From the NCBI GenBank assembly GCA_910587825.1, contig CAJUNJ010000018.1:1-25256 (forward strand): a DNA stretch of 25,256 nucleotides, given 5' to 3'. Under the pieces are notes generated by a model, which saw only the letters and a program-made list of their open reading frames with translations, searched no databases and was not told the origin of the DNA. A program made the position numbers and the translations under genes. The DNA is from an uncultured Christensenellaceae bacterium. GTDB lineage: Bacteria; Bacillota; Clostridia; Christensenellales; Borkfalkiaceae. This document shows, in pieces, positions 8,510 through 16,917 of this stretch; position 1 is the first letter of the stretch; every line of letters begins with the position of its first letter.

Positions 8510-9046
8510 TTATATTGTTTCGCATTTGATATTGTCGTTGGTATACACGCAAATTTCGCTTGCGATTTTAAGCGACTTTTGCGCGATTTCTTCGGCGGTG
8601 TAGTCGGTGTTCTGGCAGAGGGCGCGCGCCGCGGCAAGCGCATAGTTGCCGCCGCTGCCTATCGCGGCTATGCCGTCGTCGGGTTCTATTACTTCGCCCG
8701 TACCCGACACGATAAGCATTACTTCTTTGTCTGCGACAATCATCAGAGCTTCAAGCTTTCTTACAGCTTTATCCGAACGCCACAGTTCTGCAAGCTCGAC
8801 GGCAGAACGCATAAGATTTCCCGAAAATTTATTCAGCATACCCTCGAATTTTTCGCTCAATGAAAATGCGTCGGATACCGAACCGGCAAAACCGAGTATT
8901 ACGTTTCCGCCGTAAATTCTCCTGACCTTAGTCGCGCTGTTTTTGAATATAACGCTTTCGCCCATAGTGACCTGTCCGTCGCCCGCTATCGCCGTTTTGC
9001 CTCCGCGCTTGACGGCGCATATTGTAGTTGCGTGAAATTGGGTCAT
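8510..9046 (-). CDS. hslV: ATP-dependent protease peptidase subunit HslV (ClpQ)
   Basis: A 178-residue threonine protease of the proteasome-like N-terminal nucleophile family, forming a double hexamer with HslU. The start reads MTQFHATTICAV, so processing before Thr7 would expose the catalytic threonine. That differs from B. subtilis ClpQ, which I recall as using serine. GDGQVTMG and VRRIYGGNVILGFAGSVSDAF are hallmark blocks, with GSGGNYALAAARAL and EICVYTNDNI near the C-terminus. The ATG overlaps the trmFO stop (ATGA), implying translational coupling. In B. subtilis xerC (codV) lies between trmFO and clpQ; it is missing here. Confidence 0.97.
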   Translation of the reverse strand: MTQFHATTICAVKRGGKTAIAGDGQVTMGESVIFKNSATKVRRIYGGNVILGFAGSVSDAFSLSEKFEGMLNKFSGNLMRSAVELAELWRSDKAVRKLEALMIVADKEVMLIVSGTGEVIEPDDGIAAIGSGGNYALAAARALCQNTDYTAEEIAQKSLKIASEICVYTNDNIKCETI

Positions 9047-10338
9047 AATAACTCCTGTTTGTACGATTTTATATTTGCAAGCGCACGTTCCGCCAAAGCG
9101 GCGTAGCGCAGTTTTTTGTCCCTTATATTATTTTCAAGAGATTTAAGTATTCCGAAATTTGCGTTCATCGGCTGAAAGTCGCCGCCAGCCGACGATATAT
9201 GCGCAGACAAAGCCCCCAAAACCGTGGTTGAGTCGGGAATTACGGGCTGTCTTCCGTTAAGCTTTTGATACATATGTATTGCCGCCAACAGTCCGCTTGC
9301 CGCCGATTCCACATATCCTTCAACCCCCGTTATCTGCCCTGCGAAAAAGACCGTGGGTCTTTCTTTCAGCGAAAAGTCGGCGTTAAGACACTGCGGGGAA
9401 TTTATAAACGTATTGCGGTGCATTACGCCATACCTTAAATATTCGGCATTGGCAAGCGCCGGTATCAACGAAAATACGCGCTTTTGTTCGCCGAATTTAA
9501 GATTGGTCTGACATCCGACGAGATTGTAAGCCGTGCCTTCCGAGTTTTCCTTTCTGAGTTGCAGTATCGCGTAATAGCCCTTCCCCTCGCCGTCTTTTAG
9601 TCCGACGGGTTTAAGCATTGCAAACCTTAACGAATCTTTCCCGCGGGACGCAAGCACCTCGACGGGCATACACCCTTCGAAAATTTCCCGCTTTTCGAAA
9701 TCGCGTAAAATAACTTTTTCGGCGTTTGCAAGTTCTTCCACAAACCTTTCGTACTGCTCTTTATCCATAGGGCAGTTTACGTAATCGTCCCCGCCCTTGC
9801 CGTATCTGTCGCCGTAAAAGCATTTGCCGAAATCAAGGCTGTCGCGCGCGACGATTGGCGCGGAAGCGTCGTAAAAATGCAAACCGCCCCCGCATATGCG
9901 GGAAATATCTTCCGACAGCGCCCCGCAGGTCAAAGGGCCGGTGGCGACAATGCACCACTCTTCGGGTACGCAAGTAACTTCACCGCAGACGGTTGTTATA
10001 TATTTATTACTTTTAATCTTATCCGTTATATACTGCGCAAACCGTTGCCGTTCGACGGCAAGCGCGCCGCCCGCAGGGACGGAAGTCTTTTCCGCCGCTT
10101 CAAGCATAACGCTGCCGAAAACCCGCATTTCTTCCTTTAAAAGCCCGCAGGCGTTGGAGTAAGCGTCCTTGCCTTTAAGCGAATTGGAACAGACGAGTTC
10201 GGCAAAGTTTTTATCGGTGTGCGCGGGGGTAAAAGCCTTGGGTTTTATATCGTGAAGCTCTACCTCAACCCCTCGTCCGGCAAGATAGAGCGCGGCTTCA
10301 CAACCGGCAAGCCCTGCGCCTATTATCTTAATTTTCAT
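9043..10338 (-). CDS. trmFO: Methylenetetrahydrofolate-tRNA (uracil-5-)-methyltransferase
   Basis: Flavoenzyme that makes 5-methyluridine at position 54 of tRNA using methylene-THF. The N-terminal FAD site is IIGAGLAGCEAA (GxGxxG at residues 7-12), followed by the family blocks FAELVCSNSLKG, GLLKEEMR and VPAGGALAVERQRFAQYI, and the late FFAGQITGVEGYVESAASG. I start it at the ATG at 10338, giving 431 residues; the frame open to 10398 would add 20 residues that do not fit the family. It overlaps the end of topA by 11 nt and lacks a clear ribosome binding site, so it is probably translated by coupling to topA. Confidence 0.96.
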   Translation of the reverse strand: MKIKIIGAGLAGCEAALYLAGRGVEVELHDIKPKAFTPAHTDKNFAELVCSNSLKGKDAYSNACGLLKEEMRVFGSVMLEAAEKTSVPAGGALAVERQRFAQYITDKIKSNKYITTVCGEVTCVPEEWCIVATGPLTCGALSEDISRICGGGLHFYDASAPIVARDSLDFGKCFYGDRYGKGGDDYVNCPMDKEQYERFVEELANAEKVILRDFEKREIFEGCMPVEVLASRGKDSLRFAMLKPVGLKDGEGKGYYAILQLRKENSEGTAYNLVGCQTNLKFGEQKRVFSLIPALANAEYLRYGVMHRNTFINSPQCLNADFSLKERPTVFFAGQITGVEGYVESAASGLLAAIHMYQKLNGRQPVIPDSTTVLGALSAHISSAGGDFQPMNANFGILKSLENNIRDKKLRYAALAERALANIKSYKQELL

Positions 10339-12643
10339 TTTCTGCGGGAAGAGTTTGCTTGTAGTCGCAGTTCTTATCGGAACATAGCAGTCTGTCACCG
10401 CGTCTTATTACATACTTTCCGCACTTGGGGCATTTGTCGCCCGTGGGAATATCCCAGCTTAAAAATTTACAATCGGGATATCCCGTACAGCCGTAATATA
10501 TTTTGCCCGTCTTGGAACGCATTCTGCGCATAGGTTTACCGCAGTCGGGGCATTTGCCTTCCGTCTTTTCCCCGCCCTGCGCAGGGTCGGAATTGGGACG
10601 TTTGAAGCTGCATTTGGGACATTCGAGAAAGCTTCCGTATCTGCCCTTTTTAAGCATCATATTGCTTCCGCATTCGGGACACTTGTCTTCGGTTATCTTT
10701 GCGTCTACGGGAAGTATAGAAGAACATTCGGGGTAATTGGGGCAGGCAAGGAACTTGCCGAATTTACCGCTTTTGACAATCATATTCGCGCCGCACTTCG
10801 GACAGCGGACTTCCGACACTTCGACTTCCGATTCGCTTACGATATTCGAACAGGCGGGGTAATTGGAACAAGCGAGATACTTGCCGTACTTGCCCATTCT
10901 GCGTATCATAGGATTTCCGCATTTTTCGCATTTGATGTCGGTAATCTCGTCGCCGTCGGTAGAAGCGAATTTAAGTTTATCCGCAAACGCGGGATAGAAG
11001 TCGGCAATAATGTTGTGCCAGTCGCAACCGCCTTCTTCTATTTTATCCAAATCGTCTTCCATATGCGCCGTAAAGCCGACGTCCATAATATCTGTAAAGT
11101 ATTTGACAAGCATATCGGTTATCTTATACGCCACTTCGGTGGGCACCATATACTTGCCGTCCTTTTCCACATAACGGCGTTTGGTGAGAACCGAAATTAT
11201 AGAAGCGTAAGTAGAAGGTCTGCCGATACCCTTTTCCTCCATTGCCTTGACAAGCGACGCGTCGGTGTACCTGAGCGGGGGTCGGGTGAATTTCTGTTCT
11301 TTGACAAGTTCGTTCAAATTGAGGCTGTCGCCCTCTTCAAGCGGGGGCAGAAGCTTTGCCTGCTCTTCCTCGTCTTCGGTTTTGGAAGCGTCCTGATATG
11401 CCGCGGTGTAACCCGCAAACAGCATTGCTTTACCGCTTGCCTTGAACGTGTATCCCGCCGATACGGCTTCTATCTGCATAGAATTGTACTGCGCTTCCGC
11501 CATCTGCGAAGCGACGAACCTGTCGTATATGAGTTTATAAACGTTGTAGTGCTTTTTATCAAGCGTACCTTTTAAACTTGCGGGCGTTACGGCAAGATTT
11601 ATGGGACGGATAGCTTCGTGCGCGTCCTGCGCCCCTTTTTTGGTGGCGTAGAAGTTGGGCGTGGCAGGTACGTACTCCGCGCCGTATTCGCCTTCGATGA
11701 ATTTAAGCGCCGCGTCCTGCGCCTCCTTTGAGATGCGGACCGAGTCGGTTCTTATATAGGTTATAAGCGCGATATGGTCGCCGCCGACTTCCATACCCTC
11801 GTAGAGGTGCTGTGCGACAAGCATAGTTTCGGGCGAAGTCATTCCGAACTTATTCGACGCGTCCTGTTGGAGCGACGACGTGGTAAACGGCGCGGGCGCG
11901 TGCTGTTTGGTAATTCCCTTTTTGACTTTGGTGACGGTGAAAGGCGAATTTTTAACTTCGGCTTCCACCTTGTCGGCAAGCTCTTTGCCAATGCTCGTTC
12001 CGTTTTTCTTATATTGGTATACCGCCTTGAAAGGCTGGTATTTGCGTTCGGTATCCTGCAAGTGCGCGCTGAACGTCCAATATTCGTCCGGAACGAACGC
12101 CTGTATTTCGCGTTCCCTGTCGACGATAAGCCTTAACGCAACCGACTGTACCCTGCCTGCGGAAAGCCCGTTTTGTATACGGTTGTTTAAAAGCGGGGAA
12201 AGCTTGTAACCCACAAGCCTGTCAAGTACGCGCCTTGCCTGCTGTGCATCGACGAGATTGTAATTGATTTTACGCGGCTTCTGCAACGCGTTCTTTACGG
12301 CGGACGGAGAAATTTCGTTAAACTCTATTCTGTTTTCGCCGTTTTCGTCAAGCCCCAAAACCGTTTGGAGATGCCAGCTTATAGCTTCACCTTCGCGGTC
12401 GGGGTCGGTTGCAAGATAAACCCTGTCCGCCTTTGCCGCTTCCGCAGTAAGGCGTTTAATTACGTCCTTTTTGCTGGGAGTAATTTCATACTTGGGTTCG
12501 AAGTTGCCCGTTACCTTTACCCCCAACGTCTTTTCGGGCAAATCCCTTACGTGTCCGCCCGAAGCGTCCACCTTGTACTTACCCTTTAAATACTTTGAAA
12601 TTGTTTTTGCCTTGGAAGGCGATTCGACTATAATCAGATCCAT
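10328..12643 (-). CDS. topA: DNA topoisomerase I
   Basis: Type IA topoisomerase that relaxes negative supercoils. The start at 12643 (MDLIIVESPSKAKTISKYL) gives 771 residues; its AGGTGA ribosome binding site overlaps the dprA stop codon. The Toprim domain carries IIVESPSKAK and TDPDREGEA (D80, D82, E84). The catalytic tyrosine is Tyr296 in YIRTDS. The C-terminal region of roughly 200 residues holds five consecutive zinc ribbons: CEKCG...CSNYPAC, CPKCG...CPNYPEC, CPECG...CPKC, CPDCG...CTGYPDC and CPKCG...CSDKNC. That is more than the three or four common in the family. It is followed at once by trmFO. Confidence 0.98.
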   Translation of the reverse strand: MDLIIVESPSKAKTISKYLKGKYKVDASGGHVRDLPEKTLGVKVTGNFEPKYEITPSKKDVIKRLTAEAAKADRVYLATDPDREGEAISWHLQTVLGLDENGENRIEFNEISPSAVKNALQKPRKINYNLVDAQQARRVLDRLVGYKLSPLLNNRIQNGLSAGRVQSVALRLIVDREREIQAFVPDEYWTFSAHLQDTERKYQPFKAVYQYKKNGTSIGKELADKVEAEVKNSPFTVTKVKKGITKQHAPAPFTTSSLQQDASNKFGMTSPETMLVAQHLYEGMEVGGDHIALITYIRTDSVRISKEAQDAALKFIEGEYGAEYVPATPNFYATKKGAQDAHEAIRPINLAVTPASLKGTLDKKHYNVYKLIYDRFVASQMAEAQYNSMQIEAVSAGYTFKASGKAMLFAGYTAAYQDASKTEDEEEQAKLLPPLEEGDSLNLNELVKEQKFTRPPLRYTDASLVKAMEEKGIGRPSTYASIISVLTKRRYVEKDGKYMVPTEVAYKITDMLVKYFTDIMDVGFTAHMEDDLDKIEEGGCDWHNIIADFYPAFADKLKFASTDGDEITDIKCEKCGNPMIRRMGKYGKYLACSNYPACSNIVSESEVEVSEVRCPKCGANMIVKSGKFGKFLACPNYPECSSILPVDAKITEDKCPECGSNMMLKKGRYGSFLECPKCSFKRPNSDPAQGGEKTEGKCPDCGKPMRRMRSKTGKIYYGCTGYPDCKFLSWDIPTGDKCPKCGKYVIRRGDRLLCSDKNCDYKQTLPAENEN

Positions 12644-12648
12644 AGATG

Positions 12649-13725
12649 TCACCTGTTTACCATAGAGTACCTGTTGCCGCCGCACTTGACTATCAGTCCC
12701 TTGATTTCGAGGGCGGACGCAACAGGCAAAATATCAAATACACGTTTTCCGAGTTTTTGCGCCACATCGTAGAGAAAACCGCCGTCAGAAGCCTGCAAGG
12801 CGTCCAAAAATTCAAGCTCGGCTTTTTCAAGCGGTTCATCGCATACATTAAAGTCTAAACCAAACTCGGCGAAAATGTCAAGTATATTTTCCGTAAGATG
12901 AGCGTTTGTTTTTATCAGTTTGTTGCAACCCGCGCCGGAAGTTACTCCCGACGAATAGGGAAATGCAAATACTTCCCTGTCATATTCGAACGCATACTCC
13001 GCCGTTATAAGCGCACCGCTCTTTATCCCCGCCGATACGACGAGCACCCCGCGCGACAGTCCGGCTATAATTCTGTTGCGTTCCGGAAAGTAATAGGGTT
13101 TGGGCGGATAACCGTACGGATATTCGGATATAAGCAACCCCTTTTCGGCTATTCTTTGTTGAAGATTGTAATTGATTGCGGGATATACCTTGCCCAAACC
13201 GTTTGCAAGCACGGAAATTACCTTTCCGCCGCAGCCGAGCGCGCCTTCGAGCGCGGCGCTGTCCGCGCCCTCCGCAATGCCCGACACTACCGTAAATTTT
13301 TCGGAAAGTTCGCCAGAAATCTTTTTACATTCCGCAAGCGCTTTCGGCAGCGTCCTGCGCGAACCGACGACCGCAAAGCAGTCGCTCTTCAAAAGCGACA
13401 CGTCGCCCTTACAGTATAAAACAATAGGCGGGCTGTCGGTATTTTTAAGACTTTCCGGATAAAAGTCCGAAAAATAGGTTACGCACTTTACGCCGTTTTC
13501 TTCAATTAACCGCAAGACTTCACGCCGGTATTCCGCGTCGTAAAAACTTGCTTTCACTTTATTATATACGCCGTCGGACAGCGTTTTAATCAAAAAATTT
13601 TTGCATTTTTCAAAATCCGGCGAGGCGGAAGATAAATCGGAAAGCAATGCACGGCGGGCTTTGTAAGTAAGTTCCGCTATATCCGACAATACTATCAAGT
13701 TGATTTCTTCTTGAGTATAAGTCAT
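12649..13725 (-). CDS. dprA: DNA processing protein DprA (Smf)
   Basis: A 358-residue single-strand DNA-binding protein that loads RecA during natural transformation. The Rossmann-like core shows GSRRT (121-125), SGIAEGAD (148-155), FPERNRIIAGLS (213-224) and SGALITAEYAF (236-246), all family landmarks. An N-terminal helical region precedes it, and the C-terminal residues of about 285-355 fit the winged-helix DML1-like domain. The ATG lies 3 nt after the comM stop with no ribosome binding site visible, so translation is probably coupled. Together with comM it suggests at least remnants of competence functions. Confidence 0.96.
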   Translation of the reverse strand: MTYTQEEINLIVLSDIAELTYKARRALLSDLSSASPDFEKCKNFLIKTLSDGVYNKVKASFYDAEYRREVLRLIEENGVKCVTYFSDFYPESLKNTDSPPIVLYCKGDVSLLKSDCFAVVGSRRTLPKALAECKKISGELSEKFTVVSGIAEGADSAALEGALGCGGKVISVLANGLGKVYPAINYNLQQRIAEKGLLISEYPYGYPPKPYYFPERNRIIAGLSRGVLVVSAGIKSGALITAEYAFEYDREVFAFPYSSGVTSGAGCNKLIKTNAHLTENILDIFAEFGLDFNVCDEPLEKAELEFLDALQASDGGFLYDVAQKLGKRVFDILPVASALEIKGLIVKCGGNRYSMVNR

Positions 13726-13728
13726 AAT

Positions 13729-15246
13729 TTATTTAAAATCCGCGCTTCTGTACGACACGGCTTCCAAAACGTGCGACGGCAAAATACTTTCGGAAAAGTC
13801 GAGGTCGGCTATCGTACGCGCCACCTTTATTATGCGCGAACGTGCGCGGGCGGACAGATGAAGCCGTTCGAAAGCCGACTTCAATACGTTTTGACTTTCG
13901 GCGGAAAGACGGCAGAATTCCTTAATCTGCCTTTCGCCCATATTGGCGTTGACCGTTATTCCGCAGTCCGAAAAGCGTTCCCGCTGGATGGCGCGGGCGC
14001 GTTCCACCCTTGCCTTGACTTCCGCACTCGTCTCTTCCGCCGCGTCCGAAGAGAGATGTTCGTAACCGACGCCGTCGACTTCGACGTGTAAGTCTATCCT
14101 GTCGAGAAGGGGTCCGGAAATCTTGCTTCTGTACTTTTGTATCTGTGCGGGCGTGCAGGTGCATTCCTTCGCGGACGAACCGTAATTTCCGCAGGGGCAG
14201 GGATTCATACTTGCGCAAAGCATAAAGTCCGCGGGGAAAGTGACAGCCCCGCCCGAACGGGTTACCGTAATTACCCTGTCTTCAAGCGGCTGTCTTAACG
14301 ATTCGAGCGCGGAGCGCTGATATTCGGGCAGTTCGTCGAGAAAAAGAACGCCCTTGTGCGCCTTGGATATTTCACCCGCGCGTATTTTGGAAGTACCGCC
14401 GCCGCAAAGCGAAACCGTGGTCGCGGTGTGGTGAGGGGTTCTGAACGGGCGAAGAAAGACTATGCCGTCATCCGAAAGCTCGCCCGCGACGGAGTGTATT
14501 TTAGTGACCTCCAACGCTTCTTCGAAAGTCATATCGGGCATAATCGTCGGTATACACCTTGCAAGCATTGTTTTGCCCGTACCCGGAGGCCCCGACAAAA
14601 GTATATTGTGACCGCCCGCCACGGCAATTTCAAGCGCGCGTTTTGCTATTTTCTGTCCCTTGACAAGCGACATATCGCAGTCGTAAGAACGTTTTAATTT
14701 ACCTGCAGAATAACTGCGGGCGGGGACGGGCGGAATATCGCTTACGCCCGAAAGAAAGTCGTACGCCTCTCGCAGGGACTGCAAAGCATATACCTCGATG
14801 CCTTCGATATAGCTTGCCTCGTTTTTATTGCCCGCGGGAACGATGAATTTTTTAAACCCCTTATCCTTTGCCGAAATAAGCAACGGAAGTATGCCCGCCA
14901 CGGGGCGGAGAGCGCCGTCAAGCGCAAGTTCGCCCAAAAACACGAAATCCGGCTGCGCGTCAAGCTGACCGCTTGCGACAAGTATGCTTAACGCAAGCGG
15001 CAAATCGTAATAGGAGCCTTCCTTCCTGACGTCCGCGGGGGCAAGGTTTACGGTAATTTTATTTACGGGAAATTTAAGCAAACTGTTTTTAATTGCGGAA
15101 CGCACGCGTTCCTTGCTTTCCTTTACCGCGGCATCGGGCAGACCGACAAGGTCGTAAGACACCATACCCTTATTTATATCCGTTTCCACTTCGACAGGCA
15201 TTCCTTCCAGCCCGACGAGCGCAAAACTGTTTATCTTAGATAACAT
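13729..15246 (-). CDS. comM: YifB/ComM family Mg chelatase-like AAA+ ATPase
   Basis: Predicted hexameric branch-migration helicase helping integrate transforming DNA; this role is known for ComM of Gram-negative bacteria and is inferred here. The start at 15246 (MLSKINSFALVGLEG) has GGAAG upstream and gives 505 residues, the usual length; the extension to 15291 is rejected. The N-terminal LonC-like domain has VGLPDAAVKESKERVRSA. Walker A is GPPGTGKT (219-226), Walker B is VLFLDELPE (about 300-308), and CASMNPCPCG and LLDRIDLHVEV follow. It is the first gene of the string ending at glyA, but only 24 nt separate it from the hairpin after rplS. Confidence 0.95.
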   Translation of the reverse strand: MLSKINSFALVGLEGMPVEVETDINKGMVSYDLVGLPDAAVKESKERVRSAIKNSLLKFPVNKITVNLAPADVRKEGSYYDLPLALSILVASGQLDAQPDFVFLGELALDGALRPVAGILPLLISAKDKGFKKFIVPAGNKNEASYIEGIEVYALQSLREAYDFLSGVSDIPPVPARSYSAGKLKRSYDCDMSLVKGQKIAKRALEIAVAGGHNILLSGPPGTGKTMLARCIPTIMPDMTFEEALEVTKIHSVAGELSDDGIVFLRPFRTPHHTATTVSLCGGGTSKIRAGEISKAHKGVLFLDELPEYQRSALESLRQPLEDRVITVTRSGGAVTFPADFMLCASMNPCPCGNYGSSAKECTCTPAQIQKYRSKISGPLLDRIDLHVEVDGVGYEHLSSDAAEETSAEVKARVERARAIQRERFSDCGITVNANMGERQIKEFCRLSAESQNVLKSAFERLHLSARARSRIIKVARTIADLDFSESILPSHVLEAVSYRSADFK

Positions 15247-15270
15247 ATAGTACTTCCGTATTGAAAATTT

Positions 15271-15299
15271 AAAAGCTCCTGCGCAAGGCAAGAGCTTTT
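15271..15299 (-). terminator. Terminator-like hairpin between rplS and comM
   Basis: An 8-bp stem (15271-15278/15292-15299) with a 13-nt loop lies 4 nt after the rplS stop. On the minus strand the trailing bases are TTTTAAATTTTC, an imperfect T tract, so termination may be partial. Only 24 nt remain before comM, which is too little for a complete separate promoter. Confidence 0.65.
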
Positions 15300-15303
15300 T
15301 TTA

Positions 15304-15648
15304 TTATTTGGCTTCCGTAATTTTTGCCGCCTTGCCGGTAAGACCGCGCAGGTAATAGAGTTTAGCTCTTCTGACCTTGCCCTTTCTTACTACGGTTATG
15401 GAAGCGATTTTGGGGGAATGCAGGGGGAAAGTTCTTTCCACGCCTACGCCGAAAGAAAGTCTTCTTACGGTAAAGCTTTCTCTTATACCGCCGTGCTTCT
15501 TTGCGATTACAACGCCTTCGAAGTTCTGTATTCTTTCCTTCGTACCTTCGATAACCTTAAAACCTACTTTAACGGTATCGCCGACGTTGAACTTGGGAAC
15601 TTCGGTTTTCATTCCTTCCTTTTCTATAGCTTCAACTAAGCCTTTCAT
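15304..15648 (-). CDS. rplS: 50S ribosomal protein L19
   Basis: A 114-residue ribosomal protein at the 30S-50S interface. The start at 15648 (MKGLVEAIEKEG) has a strong GGAGGTCA ribosome binding site; the frame open to 15717 lies upstream of this site and is untranslated leader. PKFNVGDTVKVGFKVIEGTKERIQ and ASITVVRKGKVRRAKLYYLR are family blocks. In B. subtilis rplS directly follows trmD, whereas here rbgA, rnhB, yraN and a phosphoribosyltransferase gene intervene and rplS has its own promoter. Confidence 0.98.
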   Translation of the reverse strand: MKGLVEAIEKEGMKTEVPKFNVGDTVKVGFKVIEGTKERIQNFEGVVIAKKHGGIRESFTVRRLSFGVGVERTFPLHSPKIASITVVRKGKVRRAKLYYLRGLTGKAAKITEAK

Positions 15649-15719
15649 AATTAATGACCTCCGTGTGTTAATGTACGGTATTCTTGCTTTATGCAGCGGA
15701 CTACCGCGAGTCGACAATT

Positions 15720-15748
15720 ATATTAACAGATTATTTTTTGTTTTGCAA
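15720..15748 (-). promoter_or_regulatory. SigA-type promoter of rplS with about 65-nt leader
   Basis: TTGCAA (15748-15743), a 17-nt spacer and TAATAT (15725-15720) lie upstream of rplS. The transcript leader down to 15649 contains alternative pairings: a GCGG/CCGC hairpin, or a CGGTA segment with a later TACCG. L19 leader autoregulation is known in Bacilli; whether this leader is one cannot be decided by eye. Confidence 0.75.
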
Positions 15749-15811
15749 CTCATTTAAGGGGGTGTGTCGCAATTTTCACAAAAGAAAATACGGCTAAACC
15801 GCACACGCCCG

Positions 15812-15844
15812 AAAAAACATAAGCACAGCGCGATGCTGCTGTGC
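15812..15844 (-). terminator. Terminator after the phosphoribosyltransferase gene
   Basis: A perfect 7-bp hairpin (15823-15829/15838-15844, loop of 8 nt) is followed on the minus strand by TTATGTTTTTT. It ends the single-gene unit before the rplS promoter. The outer edge of the stem overlaps the 15-nt repeat at 15842-15856. Confidence 0.7.
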
Positions 15845-15856
15845 GACGCTTAGACG
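15842..15856. repeat. 3'-flank motif tgcgaNgcttagacg, copy 1
   Basis: The copy here is tgcgacgcttagacg. It matches the copies at 19924 and 20349 at 14 of 15 positions and lies 7 nt beyond the stop codon of the phosphoribosyltransferase gene. It borders the terminator hairpin. Confidence 0.75.
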
Positions 15857-15863
15857 GAGTTTT

Positions 15864-16490
15864 TTATATTATCTTGCTGTAACCGTAAGAGTTGACCACA
15901 GCATCCACCTTAACGTTGTTTTTGCAAAGCGGGCAGTCCTGCGGGGAATACGAAATGTATTTGGGAATATCATTTACGCCGAAAAGTCTTACTACGGGTA
16001 CGTCGCATTCGAAGTCGCCGCCGAACACCGTTGCCGCGCCGACGGGGTCGCCGCCGTAATAGCGTATACCCTCTATACCGCTGTTCACCGTCTGACCCGT
16101 AGTTGCCGAAGCAGTCAATAAAAGCACGTGACAGTTCATAACGTAAGGGAGAAAATTGTCGCGCAGAAGCATTTTTTCGCCCATAAGTTCGGGCGTGATA
16201 ACCGCTATATTCTGGCGGACGTTAATCCCCGAATGTGAAAGATAATCCGCCATAAAAGCGCCCACCATTTTCATACGTTCCAAAGTTATTATTGTATCCA
16301 CGGGCGTGGACGCAAAACTGTCCGAAAGAATTTTGGCGGCTGCCTTTGCCGCTTCCGTACGCGACTTGACTTCGGTCATATCTATGCAGTGACTGACGTG
16401 CGAGTGCTTTGTTGCGAAATGCCCCGGTATTACCTTAATAGATATTTCACGGTTGTAATTAGAAAAAATTTCATACGCTCTTTTTTCCAT
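15864..16490 (-). CDS. Phosphoribosyltransferase-family protein of unknown substrate
   Basis: A 208-residue protein with a type I phosphoribosyltransferase layout, of a family I recall from Lachnospiraceae and relatives annotated as orotate phosphoribosyltransferase-like. The segment at 122-134, VLLLTASATTGQT, sits where the PRPP loop is expected. The usual two acidic residues (as in VLVVDDVxTTG) are replaced by Thr-Ala, so ordinary PRPP catalysis is doubtful. IPGHFATKHSHVSHCIDMT near the N-terminus and CPLC (186-189) with VDAVVNSYGYSK at the end are family signatures as I remember them. CPLC could be half of a metal site or a redox pair. It has its own strong promoter and terminator, so it is monocistronic. 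Its cellular role is not known to me. Confidence 0.85.
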   Translation of the reverse strand: MEKRAYEIFSNYNREISIKVIPGHFATKHSHVSHCIDMTEVKSRTEAAKAAAKILSDSFASTPVDTIITLERMKMVGAFMADYLSHSGINVRQNIAVITPELMGEKMLLRDNFLPYVMNCHVLLLTASATTGQTVNSGIEGIRYYGGDPVGAATVFGGDFECDVPVVRLFGVNDIPKYISYSPQDCPLCKNNVKVDAVVNSYGYSKII

Positions 16491-16513
16491 AATTTTCCTC
16501 CCCCTTTTTTATA

Positions 16514-16542
16514 TTGTATTACGTTTTTGTATATTTGTCAAT
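16514..16542 (-). promoter_or_regulatory. SigA-type promoter of the phosphoribosyltransferase-family gene
   Basis: TTGACA (16542-16537), a 17-nt spacer and TACAAT (16519-16514) are near consensus. The leader is very short and carries GGGGGAGG ahead of the ATG at 16490. Both promoter and ribosome binding site predict strong expression. Confidence 0.9.
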
Positions 16543-16551
16543 AGCCGAAGT

Positions 16552-16917
16552 TTAAGCTTCGAACGCATTTTCTATATGGTTCAGTTCACCGCGGAAAATT
16601 TCTATTACGTCAAAGCGGACCGTGCAGTCGATTGTCCTGCCTGCAAAATAATGCTCCGCGGCGAGAATATACCTGCGCATACGGTCTTTGCCGACAGCTT
16701 CGGAAGGCGTGCCGAAGTCGTCGGTATTGCGCGTCTTGACTTCGATAAACGCAGTTACGCCGTCTTTGGAAGCGATTATATCAACTTCGCCGAACGGATT
16801 TTTATAATTTCTTTCCGAAATTTTATAGCCCTGCCGTTTAAGGTATTTGCAAGCCTTGCGTTCGCCCGACGCGCCCAACCTCTTTTTGTAACCGCCGTTT
16901 ATTAAAAGTTTTGCCAT
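16552..16917 (-). CDS. yraN: YraN family (UPF0102) nuclease-like protein
   Basis: A 121-residue small protein with the Holliday-junction-resolvase/restriction-endonuclease-like fold typical of UPF0102. LGASGERKACKYLKRQGYKI is followed by GEVDIIASKDGVTAFIEVKTR, with the acidic-ExK set E44, D46, E59 and K61 intact. The start at 16917 (MAKLLINGGYKKRLG) overlaps the rnhB end by 16 nt; AGGAG lies 12 nt upstream. An alternative ATG at 16959 would add 14 residues inside rnhB. The family is usually found beside rnhB, as here. Its function is not established. Confidence 0.93.
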   Translation of the reverse strand: MAKLLINGGYKKRLGASGERKACKYLKRQGYKISERNYKNPFGEVDIIASKDGVTAFIEVKTRNTDDFGTPSEAVGKDRMRRYILAAEHYFAGRTIDCTVRFDVIEIFRGELNHIENAFEA

